From Steromphala cineraria (Eukaryota > Mollusca > Gastropoda > Trochida > Trochidae): a stretch of 64,000 bases of DNA. The notes beneath the pieces are model-generated. The model was given only the letters and a program-made list of their open reading frames with translations. It was not told where the DNA came from and made no database searches. Positions 11,994-23,708 of the stretch are shown here, in pieces. How positions within the stretch are numbered: the stretch's first letter is position 1; each line of letters begins with the position of its first letter. The DNA lies in assembly GCA_916613615.1 (NCBI GenBank), contig OU744735.1:56002082-56066081 (forward strand), in the 5' to 3' direction. The translations under genes were made by a program, and so were the position numbers.

Positions 11994-13582
11994 AGACAAC
12001 ATGTTGCAAGATACATCTACATACCAGAAACTTTAAGAAGGACCCCACCGCAAAACTAGATCGCCAACATAAAGCCCACCTGAAGACCCTTCGTGACAAT
12101 TATGAACTTTCCATAGAACTCTATCGAAAACTCTCTGTTTCACATCCACAACCACCTTATGCTAGAGCTACTGTTAAGATCCATAAGAACCCTGTGAAAA
12201 CCCGTCTCCTTGTTTGTTCTGGTGACACTGTATTTTACAATACTGCTCAGCACCTTTCCAATGTCCTCTCACCACTAGGTAAACGTGCCAAGTCATTCAT
12301 TGCAGACTCTACTGATTTTTGTTCTAAGCTCAAAGAAATATCTGATCCTGGTCCAATTGTTACCTATGATGTTGTAGATTTATTCACTAATGTTCCACGT
12401 GCCGAAGCCCTCCAAGCTCTCCGAGACTGCTTGAACAATCTTGACCAGCCATTAGATACCAACCTCAGTATTGACTCCATCATCAGCCTAGCCTCAGCTT
12501 GCATAAACTCCACTTACTTCACCTGGGGTGACGACATGTACGAACAAATACATGGACTGCCTATGGGTTCACCACTTTCCCCTATCCTCACTGAGATATA
12601 CATGTCAGATCTTGAAGAAAAGGCACTCCTCACGTCACCCATTCAGCCTATGTGTTGGTATCGCAAGGTAGATGACACATTTGTTGTTCTCAAACCAAAC
12701 GACGACCCTGTTGAGCTACTAGACCACCTCAACAACCAACACCCACGAGTCAAATTTACCATGGAGCCAGAAAATCTCGACCAGATCCCGTTCCTGGACG
12801 TTCTCATATCACGCCAATCCAACCATCTGCAGACATCAGTGTACCGTAAACCCACTCACACCAACCAGTATATCCACTACCAATCCAACCATCCTCCACG
12901 AGTGAAATCAGGCATCATCTCTACACTGACTAGAAGAGCCAAGAACATTTGTTCAACCGATCTCCAAAACGAACTAGACCACCTGAAAGAAGTGTTTGTT
13001 GAGCTGAACCATTATCCGTCCCAGCTAGTCAAAAGAACAATCGCAGCCACCCTGTCACCCTCGATTGCCAAACCCCCACGCCCCGAGTCCGCCCCCATGA
13101 AGATCTCTATACCATACATCGGTAAACCATCCCATCAAATCAGCAGGCTGCTAAAACAACAAGCAGGAATAGATACTACCTTCTCTACCTCCACAACTAT
13201 CAACAACCTTCTGCAGGCAAATGGCAGAAAACAACCCAAGAACAAAAGTATCAATCCTAAGGGAGTGGTATATAAAATTGACTGCAACTGTGGCCACTCC
13301 TATGTAGGAGAAACCTTACGACCAGTAAACACAAGGATAAAGGAACATCAATCATCAACCTCAAAACTTGACAGGAAATCAGCCATAGCAGAACACATTG
13401 AAGCCAATCCTAACCATCAAGTCAACTGGACCAACGTTAAGATACTTGCCACCAACCAATCAGACTGGACGAAACGAAAAATAACTGAAGGAATTAACAT
13501 CAAAAGATTCCGACCTCTGATTAACAGGGATCAAGGGTATCCTATCCCCAGTGCCTATGATGAACTGATCAATCAATGTTAA
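11994..13582 (+). pseudogene. Penelope-like reverse transcriptase / GIY-YIG endonuclease, 5' truncated
   Basis: The main frame is open from about 12035 to the stop at 13582, roughly 515 codons, with no ATG at its head. A short preceding part (VDNMLQDTSTYQKL, from 11994) is joined by a one-base frameshift near 12031. RT motifs in order: KIHKNPVKTRLLV, YDVVDLFTNVP (first catalytic Asp), GLPMGSPLSPILTEIYM, WYRKVDDTFVVL (Asp-Asp pair), IPFLDVLISR. The C-terminus has GVVYKIDCNCGHSYVGETLR with R-x(6)-RIKEH and a later conserved Glu (ITEGI), a GIY-YIG nuclease. Catalytic residues are therefore kept. The N-terminal region before the RT fingers is missing, so it should be non-autonomous. The protein would copy its RNA at a nicked target. 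Confidence 0.92.
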
Positions 13583-13645
13583 TTATCTCTAGTTATCTAC
13601 CCAGTTGCCTTGTATAAACTCCTATTGTGTCCATCCTCTGTACTG

Positions 13646-13856
13646 CTGACTTCTACTGGCTTCCACTGTAATCCCTATCATCTTATTGTTACCATTATCT
13701 CAATTATGTTGTGTGTATTTTGTTGATTAATTAGTTCTCCTATATATATCCCACTCTCTGTCCATGTCATTATGCTTGAAAACGATACAAGAAGCTGTAT
13801 CGAAACGTCGTGTACTCAGAATAAAGAAGTTGTTATCCATAGAATATTCGTCCTTA
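13646..13856 (+). repeat. Right inverted terminal repeat of the Penelope-like element
   Basis: Begins CTGACTTCTACTGG and ends AATATTCGTCCTTA. It contains GATACAAGAAGCTGTATC followed by GAAACGTC on the plus strand. Confidence 0.9.
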
Positions 13857-13893
13857 TTTGACTTCCAACTTCTAAATGCCACTCAAAGAAGTT

Positions 13894-13906
13894 AACTGAA
13901 TTTCTA
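13894..13906. repeat. Right target site duplication of the Penelope-like element
   Basis: AACTGAATTTCTA; identical to 11745-11757. Confidence 0.85.
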
Positions 13907-14289
13907 GTATTTTTTTTATTAAAGACTGCTGACTTTAAGCTCAATTATATCATTTGAAGACCCAAATTATACAATGATCATTTTTTAAAACCGGTATGAC
14001 ACTAATTGCCATAACACGTCAAAATAAATAATATATTTGTTTGGAAATGTTAGTTGTTTGCATATGATTGTTTAAGTATTAACATTGCAAAAATATAATT
14101 ATATTTTAAATAAGATAATAACATCCTTTTTACAGACAGGAATCTGTACTTCCATATATACAATAGGCTAGGAAGCATGTGACCATTTTGAAAAAACCTA
14201 AAACCAAGACGGCTCCAAAAAACAATCGTCACACATGAGCATAAGTCATTATCTTCTTTTCACAAATGCTATCAATAAGTGATGAGGAG
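13907..14289. other. No gene seen
   Basis: AT-rich spacer after the Penelope-like element; only a short minus-strand ORF without recognisable features. Confidence 0.5.
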
Positions 14290-14500
14290 CAGGAGAAATA
14301 AACACATGAGATAAGAAGCTTACTGGGATCACTTCCTCCTCAAGTGATTCATATAATACCATTCATTGATTTTGAGTCTCAACAGCTTCTGGCTCTATCC
14401 TATATCACGTTGAGATTAAACTTGTTTACAACAAATTAGATTGATGTTAAGCTAAATCCTTTATAAGCCATCAATGTATTTTTCATCTCATAATCATATA
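14290..14500. repeat. Dispersed segment R, copy 2 (decayed)
   Basis: Keeps ATATCACGTTGAGATTAAAC and the adjoining LNVI-coding part of the minus-strand ORF, but that frame has stops immediately after. Confidence 0.5.
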
Positions 14501-15639
14501 AACTCTTCTGAATTATCCTTTATTTAATTCTTTCAAAGCTTACCGTTTTCCATGAAAGCTGTTCATACATATTCAGTACTGCATGAGTTTATGAAAAGAT
14601 ATTTTAAATCCTTCATCTCCCATCTGGTAAATAACATTTTCCGTCTGTGTATACTACTTTGTGTTCAATTGTCATTGTTAATGTTACACAAAATCACAAA
14701 TAAATGTTGACAACAACTTTTAGTTAAGTTTAATAATTACAGTCAATAAATAACCTTTACTCGGATAAAGAGAAGCTGGGATTATTGTATGCTCAGCACA
14801 TTGGATTTGGTGCACAGATATATTTATGTTGTATTGGATCCAGATGTTTACTATCAATGCACAATTATTGATCAATCAATTATTCAAAGATATTGTTTCT
14901 ACATAAAAATCAACTTGCCATATAAACATCAGCAAATGAAAAGGCTTAGAGACAAGCAATTATAAACATTCAGTTTTCAAAAGTTTTTCATAAAACATGA
15001 AAACATGTAACATCTTGATTGAAATTGAACTTTTGAGAGGTATATAAAGATTTTTGATCCTTTGATTTATTTCTCAAACAGAGCTGTCAAATACTCGAAC
15101 TCCATTCCATTAGCAGATTGACAGGTGGCACTTAGTGAAAAAAACGTCTTTTGGTCTTGATGGTAATGTTTGATCACAAAATATGAAAATTTTAACAATG
15201 ATTTAAACGTTAATAATTGGACCATTTTCATTTAGGAAATATTGGGCCAATGCACCACAAAAAGGTATAATCAAATACTTGTGAATGTTCGTTCCAAATT
15301 ATAAATCATTATATTTAATAGATAGTAAATAGTTGTATTTGTAAGATTTCATGGATTCATTGCTATTTAACAGCAGCAAACTTAGTTGAAAACCAACCAC
15401 GCATCAAAGAATTTTAGAAATGCTTAAACACAAACTGTTTATAGACATTGTAACATGACCGTTACCTATTAGAATTTTTAGAGCAAAATGGGAATTCCCA
15501 ATGTTTTAAACATAACAAATAGTGTACTTTTAATACACACTAGTTCCACTCGTAAGAATATCTTAGAATGTTTGTTTTTAAATTGCGTTCGAATAAAACC
15601 AGCTGCTTGAAACAAGGCGGCAAATTGGCCAGGTAAAAA
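14501..15639. other. No gene seen
   Basis: AT-rich, no recognised repeat or RNA gene. Confidence 0.5.
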
Positions 15640-16560
15640 CTGGTTTTACTTATGTTACCAATGTTTGTGTATTATATTGTTATAAACAATGCATCACAGT
15701 TGTCAGTGATAGTAATGAAGCTTCATATACAGGAACAATATCATGTAAAATATGTGACAGATTAGACCTATCTTTTATCTTAAAGGGCTGGCCCTTGTAA
15801 ACAACTGTCAGCGTTTGGTGTATTGGGCGATCTTTATTTTGAACACTGCCTATTTGGTGTTTATAGTTAAATTAGGCCTACAGTTTCATGTTCATCTGCC
15901 AGCCATCATTGATATACAAGGCTTTGACGTTCACCAAAGGTGTGGTTAGGCTGTTTAGAATTCCACTGTTCATTCACAAACATATTTCCTTCCCAACTGC
16001 AAAATGGGTAACTCCCCTCATTACTTCAAATCTCATTATGGTCCATGAAGCAGAACGTGTTCCATTGATTTTCTTAAAGGTTTCCTCTTGCAAACAACTC
16101 ATAAGCGTTTTTGTCAGGAACTGTTTCAAAGCTTTCCTACCATTTTCTACAAATTGTATTGATTTTTGAGATAATGCACACAAGAGAGAACCTTTATTTA
16201 ATGGACCGAGAGGAAATCATCAATCTTGTATTCAATAAATACTAAAAATAGTGCAAGTTGGTGATTCATTTATAAATCCGACATCAATTTGATTTTTTAA
16301 GTTTTGAATTGCATTTTATGATTTAAATGATATTGCACTGGCAATTACTATTGGTTAATGATTAATCCCAGACATCATTTGCAGGTCATTGTTTCCAATC
16401 AATCTCCACATCTCCTCAACCGCAGTAATAAAAGTGTTTAATCTAGAATGCAACGAATCAATCAACTGTATGGAAATAATGAATTGATAACATATATTCA
16501 AAAGTATGCTTTGCATATGTGTCTGATCAAATTAAGTGATAGTGTCAAAAACTAAATATG
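15640..16560. repeat. Old paralogous copy D
   Basis: 15640-15800 matches 27880-28020 (shared TTTACTTATGTTACCAATGT), and 15880-16480 matches 2180-2740 in copy A and the corresponding part of C. It contains the diverged minus-strand ORF 15974-16183 that is related to the 2290-2400 ORF. Divergence is much higher than between A and B, so it predates that duplication. Confidence 0.6.
15974..16183 (-). pseudogene. Exon-like ORF, copy D
   Basis: A 69-codon ORF with IQFVENGRKALKQFL and FKKINGTRS, aligning with the copy A ORF at 2290-2400 (QFVKHVRNL, FPKINSTLT). No acceptor is preserved upstream. Unknown family. Confidence 0.25.
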
Positions 16561-18465
16561 TTATTCATGTTATCGGTTTCAATGTACATGATTCAAAAAC
16601 ACTTTTGTGTCAATTTAGTTGAACAAATATTGGTCTGTTTCGATTTTGTAGTTTAGAAATATTGTTGACATTAATAACATATTCGTTGACCAAAATGTCT
16701 ATCATTTATGTTTTTGGTATTGAAAATGTATGGATCGGTTTCAGTTCTATTGTGTATATTTTATACACTATGATTTTGGTAGTTCATGCCTATTTTTTAA
16801 GATACTCAAGAAGTTTTTAATAATTTTCCATCTCACTATGCTCATCCATATTTTAATTGAAAATTCATGAGCATATATGAAAAACTGGATTTTGGTATGT
16901 AATAAAAGATCGAGATTGAGTATATCAATATTTGATGTTCCAAAAGCATTCAAAACACTCATTTATGAAATAGATCATGTGCACCCTAGTATGTAGTTTT
17001 AGAACATTTCTTCTTATCTAAGAAAATATGACCTAACCATTCTACGATGTTCTGTACAATATTTTGCTATTAATTGATCTTGCATGTTTCCAATTAGTAT
17101 GCTTATAGAAAAAAATGAATAAAGTTATAGAAAACAATCAATCTTATGTTCATTTATATCATATTCAATCATGATATTCATTTTTTAGAACTTTGATTTT
17201 CCCTGGTAAGTTAAATGTTATAGAAAAAGTCATAAAAATATTGAAATTGTGTTGCATCAAATTCAATTGCTATCGAGTTACATCGATTCAAATGAAACTA
17301 GTAATTTAGTAGTAATGGCCTCAATCCAAATATAAAACCAGTCATCTGTTTGTACCCAACATTGGCTGTTTTATTGTTTGAGAGATTATAAAATTGACAT
17401 TTATTTCCCCCTTGAGACATTACCTGCAATAAACTGGTTGATTTAAACTCCAATAAAACTAAGATGTTATGCTCCAGGAAGTAGATTGAAAGTTAATACA
17501 GTAAAGCCTGAACAGTCTTATTGACTAAGGCTTGAAGTAAATGTTAATTGTCTGGTCAATACAAAGAGTTTAAACGTATACTATCTTGACATGATGATTT
17601 TATATATATAAAGTAAAACAGAACAGTAACACGTTTTGAACACAATTATTATTGTGCAGACACCAAAACATTACAATTACAAATAAACTCAGCTTCTTAA
17701 TATGAAATCTTTAACACAATCATACATCAATATTTTGTCTTCTTTAAAGAGAGAACATAAATGAAACAAGTAAAATCAAATATAATGGGTGAAGATGCAG
17801 GAGCGGATATTTTTTTTGTATCAGCACATTTGCATTTGAGTGATTTTCACGTTTCATTGATAAATAGAACGTGCCGAACCTTTCAGCATGTCAAATAGGT
17901 TAAAATTTTAAACCGTAGATCGATGAATGTTACTGTACATCATATTTTTACAGGTTGATAATTAAACTTAACTTAACTTAACAGGATTATTTGACAATGT
18001 ATGTACATGTACGTGTTCAGTTTCACTGTGACCCCAAGATTGCTTTTTTTCAAGGTACAATCAGCGCTATCTCTTTGTTAACAACATGGTTTAAGTAGAA
18101 TCCTTTGATAATTAATAAAACTTAATTATCATAGGGACTCAAATGCAAAACATACAGTCAAAAGCAGTTTTATTAAGAACGATAGTGCTCCGAGGAATAA
18201 AATTACAATTTTTTTGTCTCTATCGGATTTTGAACAAGTCGGGATATCCTTTCCGTCTCGGTCTGAATGCACCCTCCTCTATCGCATGTTGTTACAACCA
18301 TTTTAGCACAGACAAACCCGGTCGTAAGCTATCCAAACACATCCTCATTTTTAAATAGCGTTTAGCGGCGATTATGTATAACTATGGCACACTGGAGTTA
18401 CCTGCCCCCAGCATGATATCAATAGCTTTTGCCGCGCTCCTTACGATTGGCTGGATGAGATTGTA
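16561..18465. other. No gene seen
   Basis: Very AT-rich. A short (AACTT)n-like run lies near 17968-17990. No coding signal or recognised transposon. Confidence 0.5.
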
Positions 18466-18545
18466 TCAGAACATGTGGGTAATAGGGATGCCTTCAGACT
18501 GTGAATGAGAGGAAACCCAGGTTGGGTGAGGTTCGAATCCCACTA
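18466..18545 (+). repeat. tRNA-like SINE fragment
   Basis: A good B-box, GGTTCGAATCCCA, lies at 18530-18543, with a weak A-box-like GGGTAATAGGGATG about 50 bases upstream. No cloverleaf can be drawn, so a SINE or tRNA pseudogene is likely. Confidence 0.4.
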
Positions 18546-19930
18546 GAGATAATATTTTTACGCTCTTTTCCAAGAATCACAGTCGATTTTAATCAGACTG
18601 AGTTAAAAGTAAGAACTGTTCAAACTAATATAGTCGATCAGCCTTGAGGATGGAACTTACACATAGTCAAAACGACAAAGTTACATTTGAATTTGCACAT
18701 TCATAGTGATACGACATCTATGACAACTTTATTTACAAAAAGGATGTGTCCGTTTGTTTGCTAATTGTCATACAATGTGGATATTCCTCACTTTTCTCCT
18801 TAAAAAATTATATTATATGCTATTTTCAGTAAGTGTAACAATAACATCTCTAAATAAAATAACAATCTACTTTGATGCAATTTAACTTGATCAGCAAATA
18901 ATTTGTTTAAATTATAAAAAAGAAAGAAAAAGACAAAAATCGAACCTTGCTAAAGAGGAAACAAGAGGGATATTACAAGAAATTCTAACATGCAGAATTT
19001 GCAAACATCACATGCAGAGATGTAAATAAACCCTTCTCAGTGAAAAAAATCATTAAAACACAATAGTAATGTTTCATCTGTTTGTGTACAATTTTGTTGA
19101 ATAAAAATAACTGATTCAAAGCTTTTGCTACTCAATTGCAAGCTAAATCCTCTTGATGAAGTCATTTAGACATACTTGCTAAATGTTGAAGCTTATTTTA
19201 TGCAAATCTTTTTGATTTGTTGTAATTAGTAATCATACTGTGTAACCGTGTAGTCGAGTAAGCCCAATACTGTTAAACTGCTCCTTAAAGAACACAATGT
19301 ATCGTGTTGATTTATCTAAGATCCAAGTGTTGAATGAAAGATATCCTTTATTGTATTCTGTCTTCAAAAACATAATTGAAGAGCAATTGCTATGCCATAC
19401 ATTAACCGCTGCCGTTAATATAATCTCCCTTAGCCAATTTATATTCTTAGACATCGTAATGTAATTGAATTGGGAAGTATGTTATGTTTTGTGCAACGAC
19501 AAAAGTTGATTTAGATATTTTGCACAAAGTTATTCATGAAATTCTCTGCATTGTAGCTTGAACATTGACTAGAAATGCCAAATCGTCTGTTTTAATGATT
19601 TTATCACAGCGACTGTGGGTAAGACAAAGAAAAATTCGCCACTGAAGACCAAAGTGATGATCAATTGCCAAAATGAGTTGCCGTCATTGCTTCAGGATAT
19701 ATATTTGCTAGTAATAATCTATCAATATAGTCTGACTGATGGATGATATTACTGTGACCCTTGCTTTTTATCTATAGAGATCTCATAGATATGGTTAGAG
19801 TGATAAGGCTTTGTGCAGAAATTAAACATTTAATATCTTGAGTAAGCAGTTTTCAATACAATATTGTCATCAACAGAATTGTTGAGTTGTGAAGCATTCT
19901 ACAAAGGGCTTCTTCTTTTTCTGCTTTACC

Positions 19931-19941
19931 TTGTTTTAGTT
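19931..19941. repeat. Left target site duplication of LINE insertion in copy B
   Basis: TTGTTTTAGTT, repeated at 20357-20367. Copy A has a single site near 1668-1678 (TGGTTTTAGTT context), giving the empty allele. Confidence 0.85.
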
Positions 19942-20356
19942 GAGAATCACACAGAGCGACCTACACAAAGTAGAAGTATTCCACACCACCAGCTTGAGGA
20001 AGATACATAGAATATTCTGGCCCAACAAGATTTCAAATGCAAACCTACTAGAAAGGAACAACTGCAAGAACATCGCAGATGAAATCAAGCAAAGACGTTT
20101 CAGATGGCTTGGCCATGTCATGAGAATGCCCACAGAAAGAATCCAAAGAGTTGCACTGAACTGGACACCACCAGGGAAGAGGAAGCGTGGCAGACCTCGC
20201 ACCACGTGGAGGAGAACTGTCAAGACAGAGCTGGAGGAAATGGGATTCACCTGGGGTCAAGCCCAGCACATGGCAAAGGACAGAGTAAAGTGGCGATCGC
20301 TTGTTACGGCCTTATGTCTCATCAGGGATGAAGAGGATAATTAAAAAAAAATTCAA
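19942..20356 (+). mobile_element. 5'-truncated LINE insertion, C-terminal RT-associated region
   Basis: A 415-bp insertion present only in copy B, flanked by the 11-bp duplication and ending in an A-rich tail. It encodes about 134 residues: RITQSDLHKVEVFHTTSLRK, RRFRWLGHVMRMP, WTPPGKRKRGRPRTTWRR, LEEMGFTWGQAQHMAKDR, VKWRSLVTAL. The RWLGHVMRM and GKRKRGRP..TW motifs are typical of the far C-terminus of RTE/RTE-X-like and related non-LTR elements; the exact clade is uncertain. No catalytic domain is present. The frame is intact, which fits an insertion younger than the A/B duplication. Confidence 0.9.
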
Positions 20357-20367
20357 TTGTTTTAGTT
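20357..20367. repeat. Right target site duplication of LINE insertion in copy B
   Basis: TTGTTTTAGTT; identical to 19931-19941. Confidence 0.85.
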
Positions 20368-20468
20368 ATTATTATGTTCAGTTTGTTCTGTTTCTTGTAC
20401 AGTTCTTGTGCTTTTAATTTTTATACCCCCGCCTTACAGAGTAAGCGGGGGTATATAGCGTTCATTCT

Positions 20469-20503
20469 TTCCGTCCGTCCGTCTGTCCGTCTGTCCGTCC
20501 GTC
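20469..20503 (+). repeat. (TCCG)n/(TCTG)n microsatellite
   Basis: Run of TCCGTCCG and TCTGTCCG repeats between the left hairpin and the tandem array of the pearl-like element. Confidence 0.85.
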
Positions 20504-20511
20504 CCAAAACT

Positions 20512-21530
20512 TTGTGCGGAGCAGATCTCCAAAACTATGCATGCTAGCCTCATCAAACTTCATACACATGTCAACCATGATCCCTAGTTGTGCCTTTTGA
20601 GGGTTAGAACTATTTCTGAATTTTCATTTTTGCAGTTTCCATGGAAACGTGACTAAAAAGTGACTCTTTGAGGAAGTCGTTTTGTGCGGAGCATATCTCC
20701 AAAACTATGCATGCTAGCTTCATCAAACTTCATACACATGTCAACCATGATCCCTAGTTGTGCCTTTTGAGGGTTAGAACTATTTCTGAACTTTCATTTT
20801 TGCGGTTTCCATGGAAACGTGACTAAAAAGTGACTCTTTGAGGAAGTCGTTTTGTGCGGAGCAGATCTCCAAAACTATTCATGCTAGCTTCACTAAACTT
20901 CATACACTTATCAATCATGATCCCTAGTTGTGCCTTTTAAGGATTAGACCAACAAATTATTTTTATTTTTTGCTGTTTCCATGGAAACATGACTGAAACA
21001 GTGACTCTTCGACCAAGTCTTTTGTCCGGAGCATATCTCCCAAACTATTCATGCTAGCTTCACCAAACTTCATACACTTATCAATCATGATCTCTAGTTG
21101 TGCCTTTTAAGGGTTAGACCAACAAATTATTTTTATTTTTTTGCGGTTTCCATGGAAACATGACTAAAACAGTGACTCTTCGACCAAGTCTTTTGCCTGG
21201 AGCATATCTCCCAAACTATTCATGCTAGCTTCACCAAACTTCATACACTTATCAACCATGATCACTAGATGTGCCATTTGAGGATTAGACCATCCCTTTT
21301 TTTAAATTTTTGGAAACATGACTAAAACAGTGATTCTATGATAAATTACTTTGTCCTGAACATATTTCATGAAATATACATCTCAGCTTTACCAAATTTG
21401 CTACCTATGTCAATCGTGATTGCTGGATATGCCTTGTGAGAGTTAAACGATATATATGTATTTTCTTCTCTGTGGTTTCTTTGGAAAACATAACTTACAA
21501 AGTGACTCAACAAAAATAATTTTTTCCTCA
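20512..21530 (+). repeat. Central tandem array of about 170-bp units in the pearl-like element
   Basis: Unit starts by the TTGTGCGGAGCA motif and its variants lie at about 20512, 20682, 20852, 21022 and 21193, then less regularly near 21351 and 21520. Units 1-3 are nearly identical, 4-5 form a second subtype (TTTGTCCGGAGC), and 6-7 are strongly diverged. Each unit carries AAACTTCATACAC and GTTTCCATGGAAAC. Confidence 0.85.
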
Positions 21531-23498
21531 GTGCATCTCGTAGAATATTCTTGATAACTACCTCAAATTTGAAACAAAGATCAACCATTATCTCTAGATG
21601 TACTCTTTTAATTGTAAAACCTATTAAAGAATTCGGTATTTGGGTTTCAGTTGAAAGAAGACTTACACAATGACTTACTGTATACTCAACTATCATACTT
21701 TAACCAATATTAATCAGTTTTACTATTTGAAATTCTTTTAACAAAGTGGGGAGCGGGGGTATGTGAGCTTTGCTCGCTTCTTCACTTGTTCATTCTTTAC
21801 TGTTTTGATATTCATATAACCAAATATTTGCTTGTTTAGCAAACCATTTTCATCTTGAAAAACATAACAATTTTATTATGACTCTCATTTCCAATTATGC
21901 ACATTGAGAACTAACTTGATGTGCACTTGTTTAGACGGATCTGATCGGATGTCATTACCTAATATACTATTCTATACCCACCAAGATAGAACATGTCATA
22001 CAATGTGGGTCCATCCTTTGTTCGAATAAGACCAGTAGTTTCCCCTCACAGCAAAAAGTTGCAACGCAAGCAAATGACAACGTTTCTTGTACTATACTTT
22101 TGCCACGAATCAGTAGCCAGAATGATTATTTAAGGACAGCGTCACTGATTGCACAACTAACTTCCATCAGGTATCTTCAATTCTAGCTGACACGCTCGGC
22201 TTATTTGAACAGAGGCTAGATTTTCATGACTTTATCTACCTATGTTTGGTGAAAATGCCAATACACACGACATTGATAAATACATTCATTGAATTGTTCA
22301 TTCACCGGGCAATCCCTTCCAAAATTCCATGTGTTTTTCACCTCATTACATAAAAGCTGTAAGTGTTGAATTGATTTTCGGAAAGCCTTGCCGACAACTC
22401 ATTATTTTTTGTAAGGAACTGCTTGAAAGGTTTCTAACATGTTTAACAAATTGCATTGCTAGTTGAGACCCTCTACACAAGATAGAAACATTACTTAATC
22501 GCCCGAAAGGAAAACAGGAAATTTACATTCAATGAAATACTAAAAAAAATGCTCATGAATCATTGATGAATGTAAAATCAACTCAGTGTTTCTAAGTATC
22601 GATTTGAAAATTGTGATTTTAATGATATCACACAAGCATTGCTTAATTGCTGTATTAAGTTAAGCCCAGAAGACATTTGCGGATCATTGTTCAATCTCTT
22701 CAATTGAAGGGATGAATTCGTTTGCCAAATTATTCTTGTTGCATTATATCAATCGACTATATGAAACTATGGAGTTAATAAGTAAAAATTTTCAAATGCA
22801 TGAAACTGGTAGAGTGCTCCTTAATTCCGGTCTCACCCTACATGATTTGAATGTATTCCGTTAGTTTCTTTCAAATATAATAATAGCATAGATCCTCCAA
22901 GATTTAAAAAGCAATAACATATGACATCCATTGTTATAATCTACACCATGAAACAAAAAACCTGCCAATCTTTTTGACGGAATCAATGCAAAGCACAGTT
23001 GAGTTGAATGTTTCAATAAATTTCGGATATTGAGTGGCTTTGTTTACATACATATTATTGGTTGCAAAACCATTTCTTTCATAATTGTTCATGATTGATG
23101 TTTACATTTTAATGGAGACACACATATTGAGATATAACTTCTTAAAAATGTCTTGGTTGTACACAGAAGACATAGGTTTGCAATGCTCACCTCCTCAGAC
23201 ACAAGAACATAAATATTTTCATATCTTTTAAACTCATAATTACAGCGTAATTCCTTTTTTACATCATTGACTCACCGCAGGTTCTGTGGGAACAAGGGAT
23301 TGTAAAAGAAGCATTTTCGGAATTAAAGTTATAATAATGTTTCTAATTACTTCTCCTATATCTGATATTGTTCAAAGGAATTTCCCAAGTAACATGAAAA
23401 CTTAGATTAAATTATTGTTCCTCTTCTTTAGAGTCGTTTCTGTAGACTCCGATTGGCCAATACTCATGAGATCATCAATCAACAGTGTATGTGATACA

Positions 23499-23708
23499 TC
23501 ATCTATTGTAGTTGTAGGGTTCTCTTATATATGTGAAAGCTTGGTCGTCTCTGACAAAACTGATTGATGATAAAATGTCTGACCTTTCATCACTTACAAA
23601 GAGAGAGATATTTTTTGTATTACATATCACATCTATATCGTTGATCTTTACAGGAATCCTTTCGTGGATGAAGATAACAGGTTTAAAAATACTAGCAAGA
23701 TTTCGCAT
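23499..23708 (-). pseudogene. Recurrent ORF 'RNLASI...RSDI', copy B
   Basis: The B version of the 3447-3632 ORF, 69 codons, extended at its C-terminus by SFVRDDQAF because copy B keeps bases deleted in A. Same unknown family. Confidence 0.25.

Larger units (their letters stand above)
11758..13893 (+). mobile_element. Penelope-like element with inverted terminal repeats
   Basis: The element is bounded by a 13-bp direct repeat AACTGAATTTCTA at 11745-11757 and 13894-13906. Its ends are near-identical inverted repeats of about 211 bp (11758-11969 and 13646-13856), followed on the right by a 37-bp unique tail. The interior encodes a reverse transcriptase plus GIY-YIG nuclease lacking its N-terminal part. 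Terminal repeats in inverted orientation with a truncated 5' coding end are a known Penelope arrangement. Few differences between the arms suggest a fairly recent insertion. Confidence 0.92.
20422..21789 (+). mobile_element. Pearl/Helentron-like non-autonomous element (HINE type)
   Basis: An insertion of about 1368 bp absent from copy A, where the site is a plain run of five T followed by CATTC. Placing the ends at TATACCCCC and CACTTGT leaves an insertion between T and T with no target duplication. Structure in order: a strong left hairpin (20423-20454, arms ATACCCCCGC/GCGGGGGTAT), a TCCG/TCTG microsatellite (20469-20503), a central array of about 170-bp repeats, then a second GCGGGGGTAT at 21753-21762 and a short hairpin GAGCTTTGCTC near the 3' end. 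This combination is the known layout of pearl elements and other Helentron-derived non-autonomous elements. It encodes no protein. Confidence 0.75.

Noticed and set aside
12643..12855. Minus-strand 70-codon ORF inside the Penelope-like element
   Set aside because: Shadow of the plus-strand RT frame.
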